The notes beneath the pieces were generated by a model. It did no database searches and was not told the origin of the DNA. It worked only from the letters and a program-made list of their open reading frames with translations. A stretch of DNA of 64,000 bases from UBA1240 sp045599185 (lineage in GTDB: Bacteria; Spirochaetota; Spirochaetia; Treponematales; Treponemataceae), in NCBI GenBank assembly GCA_045599185.1, contig JAZRVO010000032.1:1-64000 (forward strand), read 5' to 3'. Made by a program: the position numbers and the translations under genes. Positions 17,388 to 25,704 of this stretch are shown in pieces. Each line of letters opens with the position of its first letter. The first letter of the stretch is position 1.

Positions 17388-17512
17388 GTCGAGTTTTGTT
17401 AAATTTTGCTCCAACCAGCCTTTCGGCAGTCCCTGCCATGAAAAAAAGGCTCGTGCCTTGCACAGCGTTTTTTTTCTGGTTGTGCCTGCCTGCAGCTGTT
17501 TGGAGTATATTA
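17388..17512 (-). repeat. Dispersed palindromic element, copy C (inverted)
   Basis: Same family as copy B but in the opposite orientation. It begins GTCGAGTTTTGTTAAATTTT, then has CTCCAA...CAGC...CGGCAG TCCCTGCC, an inner A-run (about 17441-17447) and T-run (about 17468-17475), then TGCCTGCAGCTGTTTGGAG closing the stem. It lies 20 bp after the cyclase gene. Confidence 0.75.
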
Positions 17513-17583
17513 AAATAATATTCATGCGTTTATCGATAATTAGACATTTACGATAAAAATAAATAAGAACCCATTTAAACATA

Positions 17584-17625
17584 AAAACGCCCTTAAAAGT
17601 ATTTGCTGCTTTTAAGGGCGTTTTG
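17584..17625. terminator. Bidirectional terminator
   Basis: AAAAACGCCCTTAAAAG / CTTTTAAGGGCGTTTT stem with a 9-10 base loop, A-rich before and T-rich after. It serves the cyclase gene and the minus-strand gene ending at 17681. Confidence 0.9.
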
Positions 17626-17680
17626 CTTTGTTATGTCTTAATAGTCGCTAGTTGTTTTGAAAAAAATGCGACATGTGTAC

Positions 17681-18271
17681 CTAATAGTACCCTGCTTTCT
17701 TAAGTTCCTCAGTATACCAATCATAAAAATCATCCAATTCTTCTTTGCTATAACTTTTTATATCTTCCACTATAACAGGGGGTATAAAACATACAAAATG
17801 GTTAACCAGTATATTAGAAATTGTACGATTTTTACGCATGTAATCGCCAAAATTGTCAAAGGTAACGCAATCGTTACTTTCGTAAACTTTTGTTTCAAAG
17901 TCGGGTGGTAAAAGAATCCTTAAATTGAGGTCACTATCCACAACGTCAATAAGCCCGTATTTTCGTAAATAAGAATCTATTTTATCATAACCATAAACTC
18001 TGTCATCAACTTCAAGATATAAAAATTTGAAGGTTACCAAGGAATAGCCTCCTTCAATTTTTTCTTCATACTGTCTTATTTCCCCTTTACAAATAATGTC
18101 TTCATCCTCAAAAATTGCATATTTTGCGTCTTTAGTTCCATTAAAACGAACTGCTAAAAAACCTTTGTCTGTTCCTAATGCACAAAAGCAATATTGAAAG
18201 TTCAAATGCAGGGCACTTGCTAAGGTTGCCAAAAAAACAAGCATCACAAATACTAATAATTTCTTTTTCAT
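17681..18271 (-). CDS. Secreted protein of unknown function
   Basis: A 196-residue protein with a clear signal peptide (MKKKLLVFVMLVFLATLASA). The mature part has four Cys residues (YCFC near the start, then IICKG and NDCV) and many acidic and aromatic residues (YEEKIEGGYSLVTFKFLYLE). I recognise no family. Its ATG overlaps the stop of the upstream 51-residue gene (ATGA at 18268-18271), so translation is likely coupled. It ends 56 bp from a bidirectional terminator. Probably periplasmic. Confidence 0.7.
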   Translation of the reverse strand: MKKKLLVFVMLVFLATLASALHLNFQYCFCALGTDKGFLAVRFNGTKDAKYAIFEDEDIICKGEIRQYEEKIEGGYSLVTFKFLYLEVDDRVYGYDKIDSYLRKYGLIDVVDSDLNLRILLPPDFETKVYESNDCVTFDNFGDYMRKNRTISNILVNHFVCFIPPVIVEDIKSYSKEELDDFYDWYTEELKKAGYY

Positions 18272-18423
18272 TTATGATTACCTTTTTTGTTATTGGGGTT
18301 CATTTGTTTTCCACGGTTTCCCTGGTTTTTATCATAGGTGATATTCGTTCCATTAGTACCCTTATTGCTGTTTTGAATGTCTGCAGCATGATTTTTTCCT
18401 TTGGGTCTTTGACTCTTTTCCAT
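18268..18423 (-). CDS. Small Asn/Lys-rich protein, 51 residues
   Basis: Starts at an ATG with AAGGAG about 7 bp upstream (complement of 18431-18436) and runs 51 codons to a TGA that overlaps the next gene's ATG. The peptide begins MEKSQRPKGKNHAADIQNSN and is strongly hydrophilic, rich in Asn, Lys and Gly, with no Cys, no membrane segment and no signal peptide. The good ribosome-binding site and the ATGA coupling argue that it is translated. It resembles no family I know. It may be a small cytoplasmic partner or a translational-coupling leader for the secreted protein. Confidence 0.6.
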   Translation of the reverse strand: MEKSQRPKGKNHAADIQNSNKGTNGTNITYDKNQGNRGKQMNPNNKKGNHK

Positions 18424-18444
18424 AGTTATTTACTCCTTCTTTAC

Positions 18445-18492
18445 TTAACCGCAAGCGAGCTTTTGCAAGCTTGCGGTTAACACTATAGTGTT
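18445..18492. promoter_or_regulatory. Two adjacent perfect palindromes upstream of the small gene
   Basis: TTAACCGCAAGC (18445-18456) and GCTTGCGGTTAA (18469-18480) form a 12-bp inverted repeat. AACACTATAGTGTT (18479-18492) is a 14-bp palindrome overlapping it by two bases. They lie 20-70 bp upstream of the 51-residue gene, a suitable place for operator sites or an attenuator hairpin. Confidence 0.5.
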
Positions 18493-18540
18493 AAGGCGCG
18501 TGCAGAAGATTCAAAAAAAATTCAGGCTATCAGTTAAAAA

Positions 18541-18602
18541 AATAAGGCACGCCTCATAAAATACGAATTTTCTGTATTTTACGGGGCGTGCCTTATTTTT
18601 TA
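18541..18602. terminator. Terminator of the TRAP operon (minus strand)
   Basis: AAGGCACGCC (18543-18552) pairs with GGCGTGCCTT (18585-18594), and the stem continues with TAAAATAC / GTATTTTA. It is flanked by A- and T-runs and can act in both directions. Confidence 0.85.
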
Positions 18603-18619
18603 TATTTTGTTTTGTTATT

Positions 18620-20623
18620 TCAAACTAAACTTTTGTTTTTTAGTTTGTTACGGCTTTTTTTATCCATTCTGTTGCGCATAACAATTTGCAGCACAACAAG
18701 CACTGCCATAATTACAAGGCCTAAAATGTCGGTACGGCTTTCTGGCATAACGCACAAAAGACCGCCGATTGCAAAAATGATGCGTTCAGCAATGCCAACG
18801 TTTCTAAAGGCGTAGCCTTCAAGTGCAACGCTTATGCCAAACATGCCGATAAGCGATGTTACGATAATTACAAGCACAGAAACTGCGCTGGCGTTGATTA
18901 AAAGCATGTTGGTGTTAAACACAAACATGTACGGAATGATGAACGCCCCAATTGCAAGCTTGGTTGCATTAAGCGCGGTTGACATTGGCTTGCCTTTGGC
19001 AATTGCTGCACCGGCCAGTGCTGCAAGGGCAACCGGCGGTGTAATGTCGGCAATAATGCCAAAATAAAATGCAAACATGTGTGCCGCAATAGGTTCAAAG
19101 CCAAGGCCGATAATTGCACCGGCAGTAATGGTTGAAGTAATAAGGTAGTTGGCGGTTGTAGGTGCGCCCATACCCAGAATGATTGAAGAAATCATTGTAA
19201 GGAAAAGGGTAATGAACGGAATGCCGTGTGAAATGCTGATTAAGCCTGCACCAAACTTCAAGCCGATTCCTGTTAACGTAACCACACCGATAATAATTCC
19301 TGCCATTGCACAGGCAATTGCAACGCTTATAATGTTGCGCGATGCAGAACAGATAACGTCAAGCAGGGCGTTAAAGCCGAAACTTGGCTTGCGTCCGTTG
19401 GCCAGGTCTACAAAAGATGTAACAAGCCCGATGATTAAACATGCCAGAATGCCCATTAAGGCTGCAAAAACTGCGGTTCTGCCCATGCACAAAAATACAA
19501 TAATTGTAAGCAGCGGCAAAATCATGTAGCCTTTTTTAAGCAAAAGCGGCAAAAATTTAGGCAGTTCTTCTTTTGGCAGGCCTTTAAGGCCAAGTTTTTT
19601 GGCTTCAAGGTGAACGGTAATGAAAATGCCTGAAAAATACAGAACGGCAGGAATGATGGCGGCCTTAACAATTGTAATGTAAGGCAGACCAAGGCTTTCG
19701 GCCATTAAGAATGCGGCAGCACCCATGATTGGCGGCATAAGCTGGCCGCCGGTAGATGCAGCTGCTTCAACTGCACCGGCAAATTCGCTTTTGTAGCCGA
19801 GTTTTTTCATCATTGGAATGGTAAAGCTGCCCGAACCAACCGTGTTAGAAACGGAACTGCCTGAAACAGTGCCAAGCAGGGCGCTGGTTAAAACCGCAAC
19901 CTTTGCAGGACCGCCGCTTGCACCACCGGCAATGGCATTACAAATGTCAATAAAGAACTGACCGATGCCAGTTTTTTCCAGCAGGGCACCGAACAGAATG
20001 AACAGAAAGATAAATGTAGAACATGCACCAATCGGCACGCCCATAATTCCTTCGGTATTGAAGAAAAGGTGGCTTGCAACGCGCTGCAGCGAATAGCCGC
20101 GGTGGTTTAAAAAGCCCGGAAGGTAAGGGCCTGCAAAAGCATACACAATAAAACAAAGGGCAATAACCAAAATCGGCACGCCTACAATTCGGCGGCAGCT
20201 TTCGCACAAAACCAGAATGCCGATGACGGCAACCACAATATCAACAACAGTGTTGTCACCGGTACGGCGTACAAGCTGGTCAAAATTAATTACAATGTAC
20301 ATCCAGCAGGCGGCGGCAACCAGCCCTAAAAGAACGTCGTACCAGGGCAGGGTGTCTTTCGGCATGTTTTTGCTTGCCGGAAAAAGCAGAAAGGCCAGAA
20401 GTTCAATAAAGGCCAGATGCGTTGCCCTGAGAATTTGGGCAGTGACCACGCCGGAAAGGGTGGCGTATAATTGAAAACAACAGAAAACCACAGACACAAC
20501 AATCGTAATGTACTGGCGCCAGCATTTATGCTCGCGGTAAGCCTGTTCACGGTCGATGTTTTTCATCATCTCTTTCAAATCTTCTTCAGTAGATGTAGGA
20601 AGAATTGAGTCAATTTTGTCCAA
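18620..20623 (-). CDS. TAXI-type TRAP transporter fused permease (DctQ-DctM)
   Basis: A 667-residue polytopic protein. The N-terminal quarter has the four-helix small (DctQ-like) part. The rest is the DctM-like large permease, with GALLEKTGIGQFFIDICNAI, GGASGGPAKVAVLTSALLGT, GAVEAAASTGGQLMPPIMGA and GMGAPTTANYLITSTI, the conserved signature of TRAP fused permeases. It imports small carboxylate-type solutes with the Na+ or H+ gradient. It starts at a TTG (complement of 20621-20623), with AAGGAG 7 bp upstream. It is the last gene after the TAXI binding protein and the DUF1850 gene. Confidence 0.92.
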   Translation of the reverse strand: MDKIDSILPTSTEEDLKEMMKNIDREQAYREHKCWRQYITIVVSVVFCCFQLYATLSGVVTAQILRATHLAFIELLAFLLFPASKNMPKDTLPWYDVLLGLVAAACWMYIVINFDQLVRRTGDNTVVDIVVAVIGILVLCESCRRIVGVPILVIALCFIVYAFAGPYLPGFLNHRGYSLQRVASHLFFNTEGIMGVPIGACSTFIFLFILFGALLEKTGIGQFFIDICNAIAGGASGGPAKVAVLTSALLGTVSGSSVSNTVGSGSFTIPMMKKLGYKSEFAGAVEAAASTGGQLMPPIMGAAAFLMAESLGLPYITIVKAAIIPAVLYFSGIFITVHLEAKKLGLKGLPKEELPKFLPLLLKKGYMILPLLTIIVFLCMGRTAVFAALMGILACLIIGLVTSFVDLANGRKPSFGFNALLDVICSASRNIISVAIACAMAGIIIGVVTLTGIGLKFGAGLISISHGIPFITLFLTMISSIILGMGAPTTANYLITSTITAGAIIGLGFEPIAAHMFAFYFGIIADITPPVALAALAGAAIAKGKPMSTALNATKLAIGAFIIPYMFVFNTNMLLINASAVSVLVIIVTSLIGMFGISVALEGYAFRNVGIAERIIFAIGGLLCVMPESRTDILGLVIMAVLVVLQIVMRNRMDKKSRNKLKNKSLV

Positions 20624-20721
20624 TGGTGTACTCCTTCTTATAAAATTTCAGCAGGCGTAAAGCCGGACTTTTGGGCACGCCATAACGGTGTGCTTAAAAA
20701 ATTTGCGGTCTTGTAAACCTG

Positions 20722-21240
20722 CTAGAATTTGCTGCTTAAAAACAAATATTCAAAAAGCGAAACTCTTTTTATAAAAATCTGCAAGCGTGTTTGGCTTTCA
20801 AAATATTCGGTTAAAAATAATTCCTGCCCGGCTATTTTTATTGCATGGTTTGCAACAACGCCAACAGCCATTACAAGCTGGTCTAATTCGCGGTTAAGGT
20901 TGGTAAGGGCATAAACCCCGTTGCCCATAATCTTAAACTCTGCACCCGGAATTTCATCCGGTTCGCTTATGCCTGCGCCGTAGTTTACAAAATGGGTTTC
21001 GTACAGAAACAGCCTGCCGTTTTTGCCGGTTTTGTAAAAATCGAAAACCCTTCCTTTGTTTACGGAATGGGTATAATTGATTGAAAAACCGTTTTTGGCT
21101 GCATAATGGGAAACGTACTTTTGGCTTTTTGCGTTGCTTTCAAATTGTTTTACCACAAGCACCTGCAAAACAGGCACAAACAGCAGCAGCAAAAATAACG
21201 AAAAAACAGAAAATGCAGCAATTAGTTTAGGTTTTTTCAA
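20722..21240 (-). CDS. DUF1850 protein
   Basis: About 172 residues. The N-terminal membrane anchor (LIAAFSVFSLFLLLLFVPVL) is followed by the DUF1850 signature FSINYTHSVNKGRVFDFYKT and GAGISEPDEIPG. DUF1850 genes are commonly found between the binding protein and permease of TAXI-type TRAP systems, exactly as here. The molecular role is unknown. The frame is open to 21339, but I place the start at a TTG (complement of 21238-21240) because the upstream codons run through an intergenic hairpin and give an odd Cys/Pro-rich peptide. The Shine-Dalgarno there is poor, so the start is uncertain. Confidence 0.75.
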   Translation of the reverse strand: MKKPKLIAAFSVFSLFLLLLFVPVLQVLVVKQFESNAKSQKYVSHYAAKNGFSINYTHSVNKGRVFDFYKTGKNGRLFLYETHFVNYGAGISEPDEIPGAEFKIMGNGVYALTNLNRELDQLVMAVGVVANHAIKIAGQELFLTEYFESQTRLQIFIKRVSLFEYLFLSSKF

Positions 21241-21266
21241 AATATTTCTCGGTTCTGAATATTTTA

Positions 21267-21283
21267 CCGGGCAAAGCGCCCGG
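21267..21283 (-). promoter_or_regulatory. Intercistronic hairpin after the TAXI binding-protein gene
   Basis: CCGGGC / GCCCGG stem around AAAGC in the 147-bp gap between the binding-protein gene and DUF1850, with another GCCCGG nearby at about 21298. Such hairpins often stabilise the upstream binding-protein mRNA; that role is inferred. Confidence 0.45.
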
Positions 21284-21387
21284 CAAATAGGTAAAGTGCC
21301 CGGCGCAAAATACGGACTTTTGCAGGAAAAATGCGGCAACGGCCGGCAGAAATCGGTAATTTATTCTGCTGCCATTGCCTTATGCCG

Positions 21388-22350
21388 TTACTGTACGTTA
21401 AAACCGGCTTCCTTAAAGTATTTTACAGCACCCGGGTGGAAAGGTACAGAAACACCTGTAATGGCTTTTGCTGCACTAACTTCCTTACCCTTTGCGTGTG
21501 CCTGACCAAGTTCTGCCGTGTTTTCAAAAAGTGCTTTTGTCATCTGATAAACGGTTTCTTCGTCAAGCTTTGCATTTACTGCAAGAGTAGCTTTAATTGC
21601 CAGGGCAGCAGTGTCAGTGCTTGTGCCTTCGTATGTGCCGCCAGGAATTGTTGTTTTTGTATAGAAAGAATGGTCAGCACAGATTTTGTCTGCTTCTGCG
21701 CCGTCTACAGGAATAAGGATGAGGCCTGCTGTAAATGCAAGTTCCTGCAATGCAGAGTTTGGAACGCCTGCTGTAATGAAACATGCGTCAAGTGTTCCGT
21801 TCTGAATGCCTTCAGCTGATTCCTTGAACGAAAGGTTGTTTTTCTTGATGTCGTCAAATGTAAGGCCGTAACCTGCAAGAATCTGTTTTGCGTTGAATTC
21901 TACGCCAGAACCTGCGTCGCCAATAGAAACGCGTTTGCCTTTCAAATCGGCAACGGTTTTAATTCCGCTTGATTTGCTTGCTGCAATCTGAACAACTTCC
22001 GGGTACAAAGTGCCGATTGTCATGATGTTTGCAAGCTTGTTGCCTGCAAACATGTCTGTACCGTTGTATGCATAGTCCATAACGTCGTTCTGCACGATTG
22101 CAAATTCAGCTTCGCCTTTGCTGATGAGGCGGAGGTTTTCGGCAGAAGCACCGGTTGCCTGAGCCGTTACGTTCATGTTTTCAATTTTGGTGTTCCAGAT
22201 GTTGGCAATTGCACCGCCAAACGGGTAGTAAGTGCCGCTTGTACCGCCGGTTGCAAGAATAAAGTTCTTTTTTGCGGCTGCCTTTGAACAGCTGCTTAAT
22301 GCAAATACTGCACACAAAATGGCAGCTGCAACAGTTAATGATTTTTTCAT
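21388..22350 (-). CDS. TAXI-family TRAP solute-binding lipoprotein
   Basis: A 320-residue binding protein with a lipoprotein signal (MKKSLTVAAAILCAVFALSSC, lipobox LSSC). The mature start FILATGGTSGTYYPFGGAIA and GTLYPEVVQIAASKSSGIKT, with KGKRVSIGDAGSGVEF, match the TAXI (TRAP-associated extracytoplasmic immunogenic) family. These proteins capture a solute such as glutamate or another carboxylate for the TRAP permease. GGAGGAAG lies upstream of the ATG. A promoter-like pair lies at 22381-22410. First gene of a three-gene unit with DUF1850 and the fused permease. Confidence 0.92.
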   Translation of the reverse strand: MKKSLTVAAAILCAVFALSSCSKAAAKKNFILATGGTSGTYYPFGGAIANIWNTKIENMNVTAQATGASAENLRLISKGEAEFAIVQNDVMDYAYNGTDMFAGNKLANIMTIGTLYPEVVQIAASKSSGIKTVADLKGKRVSIGDAGSGVEFNAKQILAGYGLTFDDIKKNNLSFKESAEGIQNGTLDACFITAGVPNSALQELAFTAGLILIPVDGAEADKICADHSFYTKTTIPGGTYEGTSTDTAALAIKATLAVNAKLDEETVYQMTKALFENTAELGQAHAKGKEVSAAKAITGVSVPFHPGAVKYFKEAGFNVQ

Positions 22351-22380
22351 GGGTTTCTTCCTCCAGTACTAATTTGTAAA

Positions 22381-22410
22381 AATATACATTTAAAATGCAT
22401 AAGTTTTCAA
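22381..22410 (-). promoter_or_regulatory. Promoter of the TAXI-TRAP operon
   Basis: On the minus strand, TTGAAA (22410-22405), an 18-bp spacer and TATATT (22386-22381), about 30 bp before the ATG at 22350. Confidence 0.5.
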
Positions 22411-22538
22411 TAGTGTAAAAAAAACATAGCTATATAATAGAAGAAATTATACAAAGTAAATGAATAAATATTAAGCCTGCAAGGCACAAAAATCAGAATT
22501 AACACTATCAGCATGAAAGCCGCACGGCAAAAACATAG

Positions 22539-22611
22539 ATTCCGAAACAAGTTCGGAATGACAGTTTGGTGTTTGAAATGACACATCGTCATGCTGAACT
22601 TGGTTCAGCAT
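22539..22611. repeat. Two short palindromic repeats
   Basis: ATTCCGAA/TTCGGAAT (22539-22559) and ATGCTGAAC/GTTCAGCAT (22591-22611) are compact palindromes with similar loops and a shared GTCAT/AATGAC flank. Sequences of this sort recur as dispersed repeats in many bacterial genomes. They fill most of the gap between the TRAP and oligopeptide operons. Confidence 0.6.
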
Positions 22612-22649
22612 CCGGCGGCTAAAGCACAGCATCCACCGCATTCATTTAA

Positions 22650-22687
22650 AACTCGAAATTGAACCTATTCATGTTTTATGATATAAT
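22650..22687 (+). promoter_or_regulatory. Promoter of the oligopeptide operon, built on a repeat end
   Basis: TTGAAC (22659-22664), a 17-bp spacer and TATAAT (22682-22687). The -35 is the last part of AACTCGAAATTGAAC (22650-22664), the terminal motif of the dispersed palindromic elements, here present as a solo end. Confidence 0.6.
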
Positions 22688-22733
22688 GTTTCTAAATATA
22701 GAATCTCAATTTATATGTGTGGTGGGTGTAAAA

Positions 22734-24563
22734 TTGAATGACTTTCATAAAATTTCAGCAACATTAATGCTGGGTTTGTTTTCTTTTGCTGCAATTTCCT
22801 GTTCTAAAACGGAAGAGCTTAGCCTTGAAGAAATAGAATCGAATGCGCAGAAATACGACAGCGAGCTGATTGCCAGAACGGTTTCTAAACCGTGGAAAGC
22901 AAATGATTTTGCAGAAGGAACGGTTGCCGGAATATGGAATGATACAATCCTTTCTGACCCTAAAACCTTCAACCAGCTTATTGCCGAACGCGATGGTTCA
23001 AGCAGCGGCATTATAGGCCAGACCCTTGAATATCTTTTCGATTATGATCCGTACAAAAGGGAATGGAAAGCCCAGGCCTGTAATTTTGAAATTATTACTG
23101 ACGAAGCCAGAAACACGCTTACAGTCCGCTGTACAATCCGGGACAATTTTTACTGGAGCTACTACAATTCCGATGAAAAAATTCCCGTAACTTCCGACGA
23201 CTTTGTATTCTGGTACAACGAAATTGCCGGTGATCCGGCCTTCGGTTCAAGCGGTTACGGCCAGCAGTGGGTAGTGCTAGAAAACGGCGAAGAAGCCCAC
23301 GTTGACTGCAACAAAATTGACGACAAAACTTTCGAGTTCGTTTTTCCGCGCATTGTAGCCGACCCGCTGCTTGCCACAAACATGAGCCTTTGTCCGTCTT
23401 TCATTTATAAGCCTGCCAAAGAAAATGGCGGCGCAGAAGGCGTAAAAAACCTTTTCAGCATTGCAGAAGACCCATTAAAAATTCCTTCCTGCGGCAAGTT
23501 TTATATTACCGAATATATTCCTGCACGCCGCATTGTGTTTACCCGTAACCCCAACTACTGGGATAAAGATTCAAATGGCGTTTCAATTCCTTACTACGAA
23601 AAACTCATCTGCCAGATTGTAGGCGACCAGAATACTGATTACCTTCTGTTTAAGCAGGGGCAGACCGAAGCCTACACGCCGCGTCCGGAAGAATACGCAG
23701 ACGTAATCAACAATCAGAACGACGATTACACGGTTTTCAATGCCGACGGTTCTATGGGGGCTTCCATGTGGTCTTTTAACCAGAACCCTGTAAACAAAGA
23801 CCAGCCTTTTTACAGCTGGTTTACCAAAAAAGAATTCCGTCAGGCAATGAGCTGCCTTTTGAACCGTGACAGAATTGCAACCCAAACTTACCGCGGACTT
23901 GCTGAACCAACCTACTGGTTTTTCCCAAGTTCAAACCCTTATTACAACCCGGAAATTACCCTTAAATACAGGTTCAGCACGGAACAGGCAGAAGCACTGC
24001 TGAAAAAAGCCGGCTTTGTAAAAAAAGACGGGGAATATTACGACTGGGACGGAAACAGGGTTGAGTTTGATTTAACAGTTCCGGCATCCAACACCGTATT
24101 GAATGATATTGGCCAGATTGTTGCCGATGAATGCGGCAAAATTGGCATTAAAGTAAATATCCGTCAGATTGACTTTCAGAAAGTTGTAGAAATGCTTTCC
24201 TATACTTTCGACTGGCAGTCTGTTTTTATTGGTCTTGGAACAAACAGTTTTCCGTCTCAGGGCAGCAATGTATGGCCTTCTGGCGGCAACCTTCACTTGT
24301 GGTACCCTATGCAGGAAACCCCGGCAACGGAATGGGAAGAGCGTGTCGATTATCTTTACAACGAAGGCTGCTATACCAATGATTATGCTAAGGCAAAAGT
24401 AATCTGGGACGAGTATCAGGAACTTATACTTGAACAGTGCCCGATTATTTACCTTATGCGCCCTGTAAGTTTTTTTGCCATCCGCAATAAGTGGGATTTG
24501 ACAAACGTTTATTACGATAACCGGGTTGGTTCTGAAACTAACCACGTTTATTTGAAGCAGTAA
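22734..24563 (+). CDS. Oligopeptide ABC transporter substrate-binding lipoprotein (family 5)
   Basis: About 609 residues. I start at the TTG at 22734 because it gives a clean lipoprotein signal (MNDFHKISATLMLGLFSFAA, then ISC) and lies some 40 nt after the predicted transcription start; the frame stays open upstream to 22659. Family-5 features include DPKTFNQLIAERDGSSSGII, WKAQACNFEII, YWDKDSNGVSIPYYEKL and RQAMSCLLNRDRIA. These proteins bind peptides or other solutes and deliver them to Dpp/Opp permeases. The gene heads a four-gene operon with a DppB-like permease, a fused DppC-DppD and a DppF-like ATPase. Confidence 0.9.
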   Translation: MNDFHKISATLMLGLFSFAAISCSKTEELSLEEIESNAQKYDSELIARTVSKPWKANDFAEGTVAGIWNDTILSDPKTFNQLIAERDGSSSGIIGQTLEYLFDYDPYKREWKAQACNFEIITDEARNTLTVRCTIRDNFYWSYYNSDEKIPVTSDDFVFWYNEIAGDPAFGSSGYGQQWVVLENGEEAHVDCNKIDDKTFEFVFPRIVADPLLATNMSLCPSFIYKPAKENGGAEGVKNLFSIAEDPLKIPSCGKFYITEYIPARRIVFTRNPNYWDKDSNGVSIPYYEKLICQIVGDQNTDYLLFKQGQTEAYTPRPEEYADVINNQNDDYTVFNADGSMGASMWSFNQNPVNKDQPFYSWFTKKEFRQAMSCLLNRDRIATQTYRGLAEPTYWFFPSSNPYYNPEITLKYRFSTEQAEALLKKAGFVKKDGEYYDWDGNRVEFDLTVPASNTVLNDIGQIVADECGKIGIKVNIRQIDFQKVVEMLSYTFDWQSVFIGLGTNSFPSQGSNVWPSGGNLHLWYPMQETPATEWEERVDYLYNEGCYTNDYAKAKVIWDEYQELILEQCPIIYLMRPVSFFAIRNKWDLTNVYYDNRVGSETNHVYLKQ

Positions 24564-24575
24564 AGCAGTAAAACT

Positions 24576-25691
24576 ATGAATATTAAAACTTTCTTCTATA
24601 AAACAAAGGTTACTTTAGGCGCACCGTGGAAAGCTTTCAGGCATAAAACACCGCTGCTGGCATTTATTACTGAAAGAATAATCACCATGCTGTTTCTTCT
24701 TTTCCTGCTGGGTTTTGCCCTGTTTGGCCTTATGGAACTTGCACCCGGCGACATTGTAGACCAGATGATGACACAGCAGCTTTTGTCAAGTGCAGAAGGT
24801 TCGCAGAAGGGAATGGGAAACGGCGGAAAGGCTGGGGAAGACAAGTTTTTTTCTCAGACACAGATGGAAACTTTCCGCGCCGAGTTCGGGCTGGACAAGC
24901 CGTTTTACGTTCAATACTTCAAGTGGCTTAACCGTGTATTCGTTCATCACGATTTGGGCGTAAGTTTAATTTCGCGTGCGCCGGTTGGTTTTTTAATAAA
25001 AAGCCGGTTGTGGAATTCGGTTCTTTTGAACCTTATATCACTAGTTTTCATTACGGCTTTTTCTTTTCTGCTTGGCGTTTATTTTTCAAGCAAGGCCGGA
25101 ACAAAAATAGACGTGGCGGCAACTTTTTTTGCATTGTTCTTCCACGCCTTTCCGGGCATCCTTCTGTTAATTCTGTTCCAGCTTTTTGCATCGGTTACAG
25201 GCCTTTTTCCGGTAACAGCATATCCAAACCTTTCCTTTGCAGAATCACCGGCCAAATTTACCTTCAGTTACATGCACCACGTTTTTCTTCCGCTCTTTGC
25301 ATCTTTTTTAGGCGGCCTTGGCGGCACAATGCGGATGATTCGTGCCACAATGCTGGACCAGATGGGAATGCCCTACATTTTTGCGCTCCGTGCCCGGGGC
25401 ATAAGCGAAAAACGCGTTTACCTTAACCACGCATTCAGAAACACGCTAAACCCGTATATTACGGGCAGCGCAAACATGCTTGCAGGCCTTTTCAGCGGTT
25501 CGCTTGTGCTGGAAATTATTTTTGCCTATCCGGGCATTGGCCGCCTTATGTACGAAGCCGTAATGCAGGAAGACATAAACCTTGTGCTGGCAAACAGCAT
25601 GTTCATTTCGGCACTGGTTCTGGTTGGTATGGTTGCAAGCGATATTCTTCTGGCACTGGTTGATCCAAGAATCCGTTACGGCAGGGAATAG
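24576..25691 (+). CDS. Oligopeptide ABC transporter permease (DppB-like)
   Basis: A 371-residue inner-membrane permease. A first helix (MLFLLFLLGFALFGLMELAP) precedes a long periplasmic loop with FRAEFGLDKPFYVQYFKWL. The BPD_transp_1 core runs from about 150 to 365 with five helices. The EAA-type coupling motif is ALRARGISEKRVYLNHAFRN, which contacts the ATPase. LVDPRIRYG ends the protein, as usual for DppB. It starts 13 bp after the binding-protein stop. It pairs with the permease half of the next gene. Confidence 0.92.
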   Translation: MNIKTFFYKTKVTLGAPWKAFRHKTPLLAFITERIITMLFLLFLLGFALFGLMELAPGDIVDQMMTQQLLSSAEGSQKGMGNGGKAGEDKFFSQTQMETFRAEFGLDKPFYVQYFKWLNRVFVHHDLGVSLISRAPVGFLIKSRLWNSVLLNLISLVFITAFSFLLGVYFSSKAGTKIDVAATFFALFFHAFPGILLLILFQLFASVTGLFPVTAYPNLSFAESPAKFTFSYMHHVFLPLFASFLGGLGGTMRMIRATMLDQMGMPYIFALRARGISEKRVYLNHAFRNTLNPYITGSANMLAGLFSGSLVLEIIFAYPGIGRLMYEAVMQEDINLVLANSMFISALVLVGMVASDILLALVDPRIRYGRE

Positions 25692-25704
25692 GGAGGAACG
25701 CAGC

